In this document: positions 26,072-38,138 of the stretch, in pieces
How positions within the stretch are numbered: position 1 is the first letter of the stretch
Layout of the letters: the number at the start of each line of letters is the position of its first letter
From: Chaenocephalus aceratus
Lineage: Eukaryota; Chordata; Actinopteri; Perciformes; Channichthyidae
Length of the DNA stretch: 64,000 nucleotides
Reading direction: 5' to 3'
NCBI GenBank assembly: GCA_023974075.1
Contig: CM043792.1
Location: forward strand, 17,451,373-17,515,372
The notes under the pieces: model-generated
What the model saw: only the letters and a program-made list of their open reading frames with translations
Databases searched by the model: none
What the model was told of the DNA's origin: nothing
Translations under genes and position numbers: made by a program

Positions 26072-28205
26072 GGTTGCGTTCCGATAATCCAAAAATCAGC
26101 TCCTAAATTCTAACCCTATCTCCTATTCCTTGACCTCTGAGTGAAACGTCACGGGGTTAAGGGATAGTGGATAGGAGAATTCAAAAGGACTTAGGAGAAG
26201 AGACTGCGGTACTTGTTTAGAGAATCCGAATGCACTTTCACTATCCGACGTGTTTATGATGCGCCAGCGGACGTCATGAATATGCATCTGCTGCTGTGGG
26301 GAAACTATGGAAACTACAGTTTTATAGCGGACTACAACATGGATGTTTAATAAGAACGAGGGACTACTGTAAACTCATCTAGAGACTCTGCACCGTGCTC
26401 TGACGCTGTTGCTTTATGCTTTATGAACGTGGACAACAGAGAAACATATTCTTCATGACCAAAGTTGGAATTGAAATAAAAAAGGAAAGTGAAACTTATG
26501 CTCGTCACCCTCTCCCTCCGGTCCACATTAATACAAATGATCCCAATAAGTATGATTGTATGAAAATATCTTAAAATTAATACAAATGTATTTATTATAA
26601 ACGTTAGTCCTTACCATCTATCACTGTGTATATCACCATTCAAACATCTTTTAAAAGTTGAACAAACCCCACAGCTCAGTAAAGACTGTGAGATGTTGAC
26701 TTTATTTGATCATTTCAGTAAAAACTAACGTTCATATTTCTCTTTTTGATTATAAGACTGATGAACGTTCAGAAAAAAGCACTTTGGCAACTTACCACAT
26801 ACGTTTTAAAATGCTTAATAAGCACTGTAACTTTCATGATATAATTTCTCGGTCATAATCGGTTGTTTCCGTGAACGGCCGACTGTTGAGTGACGGCAAA
26901 TGCTGCGGCTGCAATGCATTGTGGGGCAGCATTTTCTCCTCTCCTTTCGGTTAGGGAGGACCAGTGGTTCCTAAGCTAAAGGAGGTTATAAAGGAAGTTT
27001 GAAACCTCGGCTGAAGTCGAATAGTCCATTTAGCTTAGGAACCTTCCTAAAGGAGTGAAATGACCCGGAAGTCTCTCAGTGGCAGCCATGATAAGTGCCG
27101 TTCGAATTCTCTAGAATGATGAGAATGATAGGAAAGGAGGTTTCAAACTTCCTTTATAACCTCCTTTAGCTTAGGAACCACTGGACCTCCCTAACTGACA
27201 GGAGAAGCGAAAATGCTGCCCCACAATGCCTTGCAGCCGCAGCATTTGCTGTCACTCAACAGTCGGCCGTTCACGGAAAAAAACGATTATGACGGAGAAA
27301 TGATATCATGAAAGTTACGGTGCTTATTAAGCTTTTTAAAACATAGGTGGTAAGTAGCCAAAGTGCTTTGTTTTGAACGTTCATCGGTATTATAATCAAA
27401 GAGAGAAATATGAACGTTAGTTTTTACTGAAATGATCAAATAAAGTCAACATCTCACAGTCTTTACTGAGCTGTGTGGAGTTTGTTCAACTTTTAAAAGA
27501 TGTTTGAATGGTGATATACACTGTGATAGGTGTTAAGGACTAACGTTTATAATAAATACATCTGTATTTATTTTAAGATCTTTAGTTCATACAATCATAC
27601 GTATTGGGATCATTTGTATTAATGTGAACCGGAGGGAGAGGGTGATGAGCATAAGTTTCACTTTCCTTTTTTATTTCAATTCCAACTTTGGTCATGAAGA
27701 ATATGTTTCTCCGTTGTCCACGTTCATAAAGCAAAGCAGCAGCATCAGAGCACGGTGCAGAGTCTCTAGATGAGTTTACAGTAGTCCCTCGTTCTTATTG
27801 AACATCCATGTTGTAGTCCGCTGTATAGAAAACTGTGGTTTCCATAGTTTCTCCACAGCAGCAGACGCACACAATGACGTCCGCTGGCGCATCATAAACA
27901 CGTCGGATAGTGAAAGTGCATTCGGATTCTCTAAAGTACCGCAGTCTCTTCTCCTAAATCCTTTTGGATTCTCCTATCCACTATCCCTTAACCCCGTGAC
28001 GTTTCACTCAGAGGTCAAGGAATAGACGATAGGGTTAGAATTTAGGAGCTGATTTTCAAACTATCCGACTGCAGCCCTCCTTTCCTTTCATTTGGAGAAT
28101 TGGAACGGCACTGATCATGGCTGCCACTCTGCCACTGAGGGACTTCCGGGTCATTTCACTTGGTTAGGAAGGTTCCTAAACTAAATGAACTATTGGAACG
28201 CAACC
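26072..28205 (+). mobile_element. Terminal-inverted-repeat element, copy B, interrupted by copy C
   Basis: Same family and same orientation as copy A, starting only 17 bp after it. Left end GGTTGCGTTCCGATAATCC. The reverse complement of the right end is GGTTGCGTTCCAATAGTT. The body is split: 26072-27008 and 28077-28205 are its two parts, with copy C between them. Without C and one target duplication the length is about 1.06 kb. Flanks read TAG/CAG, so its own duplication is imperfect or decayed. Its ends differ from A and C, marking a related subfamily. Confidence 0.85.
27009..28076 (-). mobile_element. Terminal-inverted-repeat element, copy C, nested inside copy B
   Basis: Begins GGCTGAAGTCGAATAG and ends CTATCCGACTGCAGCC, that is, copy A in reverse. 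It is bounded on both sides by CTC (27006-27008 and 28077-28079), a clean 3-bp target duplication inside element B. Length 1068 bp. By nesting it is younger than B. With copy A it forms a ~1.07-kb inverted repeat with a ~950-bp spacer. Confidence 0.9.
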
Positions 28206-28661
28206 CAGATTTTCTGGCGGAGCTCACCTGCCGCCATCTTGCTACAGTTAACAGCTACTCTGGTACGCGCTATGGTAGCTGTTGTAAGGTGAATGATCTG
28301 CACCAAAAAAAACTCTTAACTCGCTGAAATCTTGACTGATTCACAAACGGTTTGGTTTATTATCAACTTTATTAGCATGGCTATGATACAGGATGCTTGG
28401 ACATGTTGAAATTGCAGCTTTTCTTTATGTATGTGGTTGTATTTATTAGCTGGCTAATAACAAGAGGTTGTGAGTGAGACCTAGTATTACAAAATTGACC
28501 CAGCAACTTTACACCAGTGGGAAAGGCAGAACTGCTCTTTCTTTTCAACATAATTAACATATTAAGTTACACATTATTTCTTCCAAGTGGTTTGGCTTGT
28601 TAAAAATATCTTACATTTAAATGCATTATGATATAGGAAATTGCTGGCTTTGTGTTTACAG
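28206..28661 (+). promoter_or_regulatory. Candidate promoter/leader of a THAP-type gene
   Basis: Directly after element B, 'ctgccgccatcttgctac' matches a YY1-type initiator (GCCGCCATCTTG), followed by about 400 bases of AT-rich sequence. A 'tgtgtttacag' acceptor at 28651-28661 then precedes the THAP start exon. This is promoter-like, but no transcript evidence exists here. Confidence 0.4.
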
Positions 28662-28673
28662 AAGTACCTGACT

Positions 28674-28751
28674 ATGCCTGACTTTTGTGCAGCCTACGGA
28701 TGCTCTAATCCCCGTAGTCTGGAAACAAGAACCCGTGGAATCACCTTTCAC
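28674..28751 (+). CDS. Orphan first coding exon of a THAP zinc-finger protein
   Basis: The ATG at 28674 opens MPDFCAAYGCSNPRSL ETRTRGITFH, the classic beginning of a C2CH THAP domain: MP-x-F-C-A-A-x-x-C-x-N, ending at TFH just where many THAP genes have an intron. The exon follows an acceptor at 28661. The donor is GTGTAAG at 28752, or GTAAGA two bases later. THAP domains bind DNA in nuclear factors and in P-element-type transposases. The second half of the domain (Trp, Cys-x2-His, AVPTIF) was not found before UBTF begins, so this may be a fragment or a gene whose other exons I could not see. A spliceable-looking segment at 29518-29609 has no THAP features. Confidence 0.6.
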
Positions 28752-28805
28752 GTGTAAGATATGACAATATTATGACTATAATTAGGATAATCGTTAATTA
28801 CGATA

Positions 28806-28930
28806 AGATAAGATAAGACTTTATTCATCCCGAAGGAAATTGTTGTGCCAGAGTAACAAAATACAATAAACACAATAAACACAGCAGCAAAACTGTACAC
28901 TAAAAGTGCAGCAAAAAGAGCAATTAAACA
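28806..28930. mobile_element. Teleost LINE-tail-like repeat
   Basis: 'ataagactttattcatcccg' followed by 'aaggaaattg' and a stretch about cAATAAACAcAATAAACA is a common fish repeat, read here as the reverse of a LINE 3' end. It is short and has no coding part. Confidence 0.55.
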
Positions 28931-29008
28931 TCCACAGACAACATTAAACGTAGAAACAGATGGTCACACAATCAATGCATTTATTCACCAATACATACTT
29001 AGTGGATG

Positions 29009-29210
29009 GGGAGGCGTGTGGTGCAGTGGATAGAGCCTTGGTGTTGGGATCAAGGAGTCACAGGTTCAAACCCCACTGCAGTCAGCATGTCGTTGTGTCC
29101 CTGGGACACTTCACCCCAAATTGCTCCTGTGGGGATTGCCCACAGTATTGAGTATTGAGTATGTAAGTCGCTTTGGATAAAAGCGTCTAACAAGTGACAT
29201 GTAATGTATG
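29009..29210 (+). mobile_element. tRNA-derived SINE
   Basis: The head has a pol III A box (gtgcagtggatagagcc) and B box (ggttcaaacccc). The body reads 'gtcagcatgtcgttgtgtcc' then 'acttcaccccaaattgctcc'. The tail reads 'gtaagtcgctttggataaaa' then 'gcgtctaa', which is shared with fish LINEs. Nearly full length. The same tail occurs inverted in the duplicated blocks at 57611-57650 and 63771-63810. Confidence 0.85.
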
Positions 29211-29384
29211 TACATTACAAGTCCTGCTACACAGGATCAGTGGAGCTATGTGAGATAATAGTATTACAAGATTGTTGTTGACCCAGCCTCTTTAGAATAT
29301 GTTGCTACCATTTCTTTACACAATTATTTAATCTTTCTTTTGGACATCTTTTTTATAACTCTTAGTGTGGTTGTCTTATTCTTA

Positions 29385-29482
29385 AAGTATGTATGTATAC
29401 ATACTTTAAGTATGTATGTATGTATGTATGTATGTATGTATATGTATGTATGTATACATACATACACACATACATACATACA
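29385..29482. repeat. (ATGT)n / (ACAT)n microsatellite with inverted halves
   Basis: A run of 'gtat' units turns into 'acat' units around 29455, making a strand-symmetric simple repeat able to fold back on itself. Confidence 0.85.
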
Positions 29483-29906
29483 CACAGCATTTTCGAACGT
29501 TATCTGTGAACGTATAGCTGTGACTGAACGAATGAGGTCATCGGAGACATCGATATGCACTATGTGGACAGTGGACACCGCAGAACTTCAGGGACCTCTG
29601 GTTTCACCTGGTAAGTTCCTGTTTTGTGCAAGACAAAATGTCATTCAGTTTAAAATGTAGTAAATTAGAAGAGAAAAGCTGTACATTTTAATAATAGGCC
29701 AAGACTAGTGAATTTTGGTAATGTATGCTTGACAAATAACTAAAGCTATTAATTTATGAAATTGTTTTCGATCAAACAGTATTACTTCTTTTAACAGATA
29801 CTCTTATTGTTTTAGCTTATTTAAGTTGTATGTTTATTGTCCACGGCTCTCCATCCTTTCGAACAATGCTTAATACAGAACACACACCAACTGTTAAAGA
29901 TCATTT

Positions 29907-32491
29907 TTTATTTGCCCAAATACTTGAACTACAAGGACATAAGAACACCCTCCGCTATAGAAAACATCACATTTTGTCAAATGATCAGCAGTACAAACTT
30001 GTAAAGCTTTGCTGTCTTAGATATCTCTATAAACCAACATAAGGGAGAGAATAAACAACTAAAACAGGTGAATTTAACCAAAAGCTCTCCCCTGAGTGAA
30101 AAACTCACTGGCCTCAGAAGTCACAGGTGAGGGTTTGTCAAATGAAAGCACTAACAAAACAATAAGCACTGAATACAAAAACAGTATTTACAGGAAAAAT
30201 TACAAGTTTTTAACCCCAATCATCTGGCAACTTGCCCAAATCCCTTTTACAAACTCCCATCTATCAATATCAGCAATCACGTGTCTTCTACCTCCCCTCA
30301 TTATTTAAATAGTCCACAATGGTTTTTGTTTCAGACAGGGATGAGTTTGAAAATGGCCAAAATCAGTTCATTAATAACAGATTATTAATAGATGCGATGT
30401 ACTCATTTGTCTATGGACCTATAATGACAGTCATGGAAATCTTGTCAATGACACGACAGTGCCAACCAGAAAAATGACTAAAGACCTTTGGAAAGAAAAA
30501 TTCAAAGATTTAACAATATCTACATTCATGGTGTTGGTATGACGTCCCCACACAGGCACAAACATGCACGCTGCAGTCACATCATGGTATATGCAACAAA
30601 ACAGTAAAAACAGCACACATTAAAGCAAAGAAACACACTCTCACACTCTCACATATACACAGCTTTGTGTATATATGCACACAAACTCACACAGGAGGGA
30701 CAGATTTACATTAAGTGCACACTTTTTTTGGGATTAAGCATTAGGCTACAACCCTTTCGGATTACAGTCCATAGCATTACAAATTCAAAAGAAAATACAA
30801 TTTATGAAAACCATTCAGCTCAACAAAATGATTCCAGATGGATCAGAACACAATAGAACAAACATTTTTAACTCAAACCATAAACTTAAAACAACAGTTT
30901 GGAGAACAAACATATACCATCTGTATTCTTTAGTCAGATTGGGCTGTACATGTGGAAAACCAGTGTTATCCCTTCAATGACAAACTGCTCGGTCACACAA
31001 TACACACTGTTCATTACAGTCAGGCCAGAAGGAACTAAGACAAACAGAATTGCTTGAAAATCGTGGATAAAATGTACGAGACATGTCTGTTAACTTCAAT
31101 AAATGACACATGGCAATGGATCCTGCAGCGCCTTTAAAAAGTATTCACCTTCTTTAAATCTTTCTGTTTTAAGCCTAATGGAAACAGGCTGTTTTGACAC
31201 ACAACAGAACAAGTCTTTACAAATGATGTTTTCATTTAGTTATATCAAAAAAACTAATGAATATAAAAAGGTATTGACTGCTGCAGACGGATTGTTAAAA
31301 GTTGAAGTGAGATCACTTGTGTGATTAAAATTGGGACCAGTAAGAAACCTATACCTAGAAGCTCAGTCTGTAATTAAACATACTTGTGAAGACAAAGGAA
31401 CATGTACAGAAAATACACATTCACAGGGATGATTAAAAAACAAACACATTTATGGAGATTAATGATGATGTGGGCATTTCAAACTTCCTGTATATTTAGA
31501 TACATTTGTGTTTTCTTTACAGGCAATTTTGCTGCTGTCTTACTAGATGCAATCGATGTCGGTTATACTTCAAATATGAAATGTCTGCGGCACTTTGAAA
31601 CACATCACAGATCGTTGTGTACAGGGTTCCTCACTATTAGTGAACAAATAAGTACATTTCATGGTAATGATGCAGTATAAAGACCTTTTTTCTGTCCGAG
31701 AGTATCAAAGCATCCACATTGTGCAACGCCATAAATTAATAAAACATGAAAGTCCAAAAGGGTGTGAATACTTTATATATGCACTGCCATCTATTAAATG
31801 AGAACATGAGTTAGTAACAAATTCCCAAAAATTTCCAGCAACAAAAAGACATTCATAATGGCTTGATTATTTTTCCTGAAAAAATACCACCTCTTTAACA
31901 ACCAAATGATAAAATCTACATCATAAATTGAGAAAAGAGAACAAAGCGACAAGGCTCTGAGAAAAAAATAGGGAAACATTCTGAAGAGTGCAATATTTCA
32001 TTACCCAGCACACCCCCCCCCCCCCCCCCCCCACGTCACTCCCTAAAGTGATCCATGTTCTTCGGCTCTATGAAGCCTGTTAACAACTCATGCCGCCTGT
32101 CTTTAACTAATTACCAGAATAAAATAAAACACTGGAAGGTTAAGAATTACCCTCAACACTAAAACTCTATCCTAACCCTGAACCTGTAAGTCAAGATTGA
32201 AACCAACGACGTCACCGAACTAGTTTTTGGCATAACGTCAGCGGCCCGTACTGTGAGATGCCAATCACAGCGGGGGAGGGGATGAAACTGATTCTGGACA
32301 TAGGGGCGGAGTCCCTCAATGAGTAAGATCACCATCAGTGACATTGAGTGGGTGAGTGTGAGGTGGATGAGGCGGTGCGGGGCTCCCTCTGGTGGGCGGA
32401 GGAGAGCAGGGTTGGCACAGTGGCAGAGCTCCTTTGACTCTTGGCTCAGCTCAGCGCTGCTCAGTTTGTCTCACGAAGACGTCGGCAAGTT
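29907..32491 (-). other. UBTF 3' UTR (proposed)
   Basis: The UBTF stop is at 32492 and the next strong minus-strand AATAAA is at 29912-29907, giving a possible 2.6-kb 3' UTR. The interval is AT-rich and has no coding exon, apart from a 20-base C homopolymer (32013-32032) and short open frames without family resemblance. A nearer end cannot be excluded. Confidence 0.5.
32013..32032. repeat. Poly-C homopolymer, 20 bases
   Basis: An uninterrupted run of 20 C on the plus strand, hence G20 in the proposed UBTF 3' UTR. The length is likely variable and sensitive to sequencing error. Confidence 0.9.
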
Positions 32492-35400
32492 TCAGTCCGA
32501 ATCAGAGTCCGACGACTCCTGCGAATTCGAATCACTGCTGCTGTCCTCTGACTTGTTCTCCTTATCTTCTGCCTCGTTATCCTCATCATCGTCATCATCC
32601 GCCTCCTCCTTCTTCATCAAACAAAAAGTAAAGTGTTTTTTTTACAGCACAATCAACTTCCAATTATTTTTGGTATCCGTGTTTGATGGCAGTGAGAGAC
32701 AACACTCACCTCATCATCGTCATCATCCTCGCTGGATGAGGATGTCTCAGTGGAAGCCTTTTCCCGCTCATCTTCTTCATCGTCCTCTTCCTCCGTGTCC
32801 TGTGGGAAGAGAGATTTTCAGGTATGACCACACATACAAATGAAACATTGTCAACACACGGATAATTGCCAATTCTTATTGTGTCGTGTAAAAAAAACAT
32901 GAAAAATGCAGCTTAGGCAAAATTCTTAAGTATGGAGAACTCTTTTCTCATATTAAAGTGAATATCTTTGAATTTTAAACATTATAAAAGCAGACATTTA
33001 AAGACATGAACTTGGACAAGGAACTAGGATGGAGTTAGCAACTGATTAATATAGAAAATAATAGGCAGATCAATACATAATTTGAGAATCATTGATGCCC
33101 TTCTAACAGCATCAAAAAGACAGACTTTGCTTACAGATTTCTTGGCCTTTGCCTTGGGGCCTCCTAGTTTTGCTGTAGTTCTTCTTTTCTGAAATGTAGA
33201 AATGCAGATAAACAGTTAAAAAAGTGTCAACGTGAGATATAACTGCATTACAATTTCTAATCCAGTTTGTGACAGCATAGTCAGTGCTAACCATGACAGT
33301 GGAGTATTAAACGTACTTGTGAATTATATTCTTTGTAGGTGTTTCTCTCTTGTGAAGACAAGCTCTGTGGAAGAATGAAAGTGTACGTTAGATAAGTCAA
33401 GTACCCAACATGTCTTGAAAAATGTGCCCCCTCTACAAACAACCCGTTCTTACAGCAAGCCACTGTTCCAGAAGGACTTTGTACTGCCTCTGCTTCTCCT
33501 CTGCGATCTTCTTGTAGCGGTCTTTCTCCTTCAGTGTACACCTCTGCCAGCGGGCGCCGATCTCTGTCATCCGCTCTTTCATTGGGAGGTGATTCAGTTC
33601 TCCGTTGGACAGCATCTCCTGAGAGAACTTCTGATACCCGTTTCTTGACAGACAGAAGCAAGCGACCACAACTTTTAGGTTTCAGTATAACACCCACAAA
33701 AAGGCAGCACAGACAAGTTGGATGTTTCAGACTTACGATGGTGGTTTCTTGGGTTCACCCTCAAATTTCATCTTCTTCCCTGCGGCGATGGTAGCAGCAG
33801 GTGAGCGCATCTCACACAGGTCTCTCTGTTGAGAGGTAAGTCAACTGTGAGCGGTTTCTAGAACTGATACTTAAAAAGGAAAGAAGCAACAAAAATGGTC
33901 CTAAACTAAATAAATATCCTTCAGCCATAATAAAGGAAAAAGTCTGAATTTCCGTCAAACTCCTATTCCAGAAGATGGTGACCGGAGAGTAGTAGTGAAG
34001 TTTCCATTTCCACGGCGTTCTCCCACAATATAATTTGTAAAGTAAATGTAGCTTTATACTTGACATACACCTAGCCATTACTCAAACAAACTAAAAAAAA
34101 CAAAAACTAAACCTTCATGAATAAACTGGAACAACTTCAATCTAACAAACAAAAATACTTCTAAACTTAAATGAAATCAAAGATCAAAACTAAAAATGTA
34201 TTGAAATACAAAACGTTGCTGTAAACGGATGCTGTGGAGCTCTTCTCAGAGAATTGACACTAACCTCGTATCTTTTCTGGTCCTCTGCAGCCTTTTTGAT
34301 CCACATGATTTTCTCTTTTTTCTCCATAATGCTCCAGGTTGCTTCTATGGCTTTCTGTGCCTTTGGCCGGTCACTCTGCAAAACACAGGTTTGTATTAAT
34401 GAACTTGTGCGGAATATCTTGTGAGTTTTACAGCAGTATATTTGTGTTCTTGAGAAAGGTATTGATGAGTACCTTGAATCTGGCCAGGTAGTCTCCGATG
34501 ACGCTCTGCTGCCAGATGTCCTGAGCAGTCTTGGGGGGGTCGGGCAGTCGAGTACGATCCTCTTTCTCCTTCTTCTCAGACTCTGCCTTCAGGACCGTTT
34601 CTAAGCGCTTATATTTTTCCTAAAAGACAAAGACAACAAGATCATAAGAGAAAGAAATTGAAATTAATGATATATGATTTTGTCTTCCCTCCAGGCATCT
34701 ACACTATTGCCTGATATTCCTTATACAATATCACCTTACCTTCTTCTTATCGGGCAGCTCGTTCCACATGCGAGCCAGGAGTCTTGTGATCTCACTGTCA
34801 GAAACGTCCGGCCGCTCCTGTTGCATTTTGGGACGCTTCTCCTCAGAGAAGATGAACATGGCTGAAACTGGCCTTTTGGGTTTCTCTGAATTGGCCTACG
34901 GGTGATAAAGAAAGAGTGTGAAAAGAATACTCCAACACCCAATATAATATGAAATGGTTTAAAAGTATGTAGAAACCAAACATGTAGGGAATGGGATTCA
35001 AGCTTAAAGGGATTTGATATGAAGTCTAATTTCTTTGGATAAAATAATTGTGTTCAAATTGGTTAGCTAGAAAAGGGAAAACATTTTGCATCTGAGGAAA
35101 TGTGAAGAGTGTATACTTGATCTTACATTTGCTCTGGAGGCGTTCTTTTTTGCCGCAGGACTGTTGGCCCCGCCTCTCTTAAAGCCTAATTTATCCTCCG
35201 ACAGAACTCGGGTTTGTTCCTCCTCTGACAAACTCTAAAGGTACAGCAGAGGATATACACATGAGGAATTATTGAAGCAAAGTTCTGTACACTTATTAAG
35301 TCATTGATAGCTGTAACAAAATACTTGTTAGATGTTGGATATAGAAAAGAATTAAGACTTACACTGAGAAATACGTGCATATCGATTTCAAAGTCCTTCT

Positions 35401-38138
35401 TCCTCTAAAAATACAAATGACATTTATTTTAAAACTCAAGAGTACTGTTTTTGTTTGATCTTTCCTTTGTTATCTGACAGGATGATTCTAGACTGACCTG
35501 TTCACAGCGTTTCTGGTAAGCATCCTTCTCAATCTGTTTCAACAGCTTCCACCGCTGGCTACACATCACCATGCGCTCCGTGCTGGGAACGTCCTTCATG
35601 CTTGACATCAACTCCGCACAGAACATCGAGTAACCATTTCTGAAGGAAACACAAACATTATGTTCAAGAGCCATCCCCAAATCACACAACTCATTGACAG
35701 CAGAGCAGCCAACAGTCAGTGAATTTGCAGCCGTGACTCACGGAGGAGGTTTGTCAGGTCGGCCCTCAGATTTGTCTTTCAGGTGCCTCTCTGCCTTGGT
35801 CAGGGTGGACTTGGAGATATCCCCTTGGGTCATGTTTAACTCCGGGTGCTGCTGGATGTACCCCCGCATTGTCTCCTAGAGTATTGCAAACAGTCAACAA
35901 TGTGGAAAGATGGACTGTATGCCATTATAGCAGTTCCCGATTCTTCCACAATAGCTAATATATTTTAACCAGCATCATATCACACACACCACAGTAGTCT
36001 TACCTCGTAAAGTTTCTGCTGCTCTAGGGATTTGGCAATCCATTTGAGTCTCTTCTTGTCAGACAGCTGCGTCCACTGTTTGCCAAGACTCTCCTTAATG
36101 TCTTTGGTTGTTGCCTGGTTTCGAACAAAGTAAACATTCGTCACATCATACAATTATGTATTATACATGTTGGCTTTGAAGCAGGCTGGGGGAGTAATGC
36201 AATACACTCATTATTTGCGGAGTAATGTGCAAGTTGTCGCAAAGCATGTTTTGTGAGAGGTATTGCAGCCTGAAAATACTTCAGTAACCAAGTTACCTTA
36301 CTTTAATGTTGTGATGCTTGGATCAAGTTACTGATTACATTTAGGTCATTAGAAATCGTATCAGACTATATTTTGTGAAGTAACTCCCCGACCCTGTTTT
36401 TAAATGTCTTGACTTACATCCGGGCGTGTCTTGAGGACAGCCTTCTTTTCGTGGTTGTACCACAGCTGTTGGGGTGTCCTGGGCTTTTCTGGTGCATTTG
36501 AATTTTTCTTCGTCATGCTTTCCATTAGGTCCGGGTGTAGTTCTCTATATGTACACAACAATTAAGGACAGTTGTCATCTTTAATAATGCTTCAGGTGCA
36601 GATCTAACATCCCCAGTGTTAATATAAATGTAAATATTAACAATAGTAACACATAATCTTACCTGAACTTCGACATGCTGTGCACAAATGTTTCTTTGTC
36701 TCTTAAAAAGTCTTCGACATACTTTTTCTGTAGCCATGAGGAAGAAGAAAAAACAAGGATTCAATTAGAAACGGACAAGTTGAAAATCACAATTTTAGCT
36801 GCACCTCAGATCCATGCTTTTAGCTGACCTTCTTTTTTTCAGGAAGCTCTCTGTACTTCTTAGAGAGAATTTTTGTAAGGTCTAGGTTGCTCATCTCAGG
36901 GTGCAATTTTGCGTATTTGGCCCTCTTTTCCATGAAGAAGCGGAAGTATGGAGTCAAGGGCTTCTTGGGGAAATCTGGGTGTTTCTGTATATCATGTGGG
37001 ATGGGGAATAAAGTGAAACGTCACATGAGTTTTATTCACAACTGCTACTTGTTTAAAGGTCCCATGTCATGCTTTTCCGGTTATTACCCATCCCGTTGTG
37101 TGTTATGAAGGTTTTTATGCATGTAAACGGTCTGCAGAGTCACAAACCCTCAATGTACACCCTGTAGCGAGTAAAACTCTAACACAGAAAATACCTTTAA
37201 GAGTAGAGTAAAATGAAATGTTTAACAAACCTTTATTTTTTTGCCCTTGTATGGGTTCTTGATATAGTCCTGGGCATCAAATATCAGTTCTGTCAGAGTG
37301 CGGAATTTACGAATCTGTAATTAAGAAAGACAAGAAAGTATTTTTTTGTAAGTTCACATTTGGTATCGAACCAACCAAATCCGACTGTTGTTGCAATCCT
37401 CATAAATACTACATTACAAACTTAAACTGACTCACCTCTTTAGAGACCTCCGACCACTTCTGCTTACACATCTCTGCTGTGAAGGAATTGAAGGCCACCT
37501 TCGTCCAGTCAAGGTGGGACTCTGATGTTTTGTATTTGGTCAGGTCCTTCTGAGGCAGGGCCAGTTTCATGGCCTCCAGCAGTTTTAAAAGGTCGTCCTG
37601 TGCCCATACTGTAATAACACAAAAATACACAATGACACAAAAATGATCATTCTGCTTATCTGACTCCTTAGATACAAAACTAGTTATATTATCCTTTGTG
37701 TGTCTAAAATGTTTTCCAGTTAGGGATTCCCTATTGAAACAAGTCCATATTATATAAATATAGTGATTTTATAGTATGATATACAATAAAATACTCTGTT
37801 ATTAATGAATAAATCCTGCATTCCGGGGTTATTTACTCTCAAAAGGGTGTCATCGCTATAATTGCTACAATAGGGTTTTAATTAAAAATAGTCTGTAAAA
37901 CTAGTTTGCAATTGTTTTTCCATATGGTGACTAATCAATTTGTCTGAATTGTTTGACATTCTATGCTACAGTGACCTGTATAGTAAATGACATAATATGC
38001 ATTATTTTAGGTTTATACTAAGTGTTCACAAAAGCAAATGTACTGTCATTGTGGGAGTGTTAAGAATAATAAAATGATGTCCATACATGTCAATACCACA
38101 CCTTTGTCTTGGGTGGTTGCCTCCATGGCTCCATTCAT
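32492..38138 (-). CDS. ubtf: UBTF (UBF), nucleolar HMG-box transcription factor of RNA polymerase I
   Basis: UBF binds rDNA as a dimer, bends it through HMG boxes and recruits SL1 to start rRNA synthesis. Twenty coding exons: 38138-38102, 37608-37436, 37314-37231, 36984-36829, 36727-36663, 36544-36418, 36114-36004, 35875-35742, 35639-35498, 35404-35363, 35234-35127, 34895-34740, 34619-34473, 34375-34265, 33825-33737, 33643-33454, 33364-33317, 33188-33135, 32799-32710 and 32611-32492. All are in phase, giving 727 residues. Residues 1-98 are the dimerisation region. HMG boxes lie near 100-175 ([20 protein letters not shown]), 185-255, 290-350, 397-460 ([18 protein letters not shown]), 470-535 and 552-625. 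The tail from about 659 is Asp/Glu/Ser-rich and ends SSDSDSD. Human UBF1 has 764 residues. Here the box 2 exon that human UBF2 skips (36114-36004, 37 codons) is present and the acidic tail is shorter. Start chosen at [12 protein letters not shown] by likeness to the human MNGEADCP start. Confidence 0.97.

Noticed and set aside
29518..29609. Second exon of the THAP gene starting at 28674
   Set aside because: It has an acceptor and donor, but its product lacks the Trp, Cys-x2-His and AVPTIF features expected of a THAP domain.
32319..32843. Long plus-strand open frame of 174 codons
   Set aside because: It is the antisense shadow of the Asp/Glu/Ser-rich UBTF tail; repetitive GAN codons make long open frames on the other strand.
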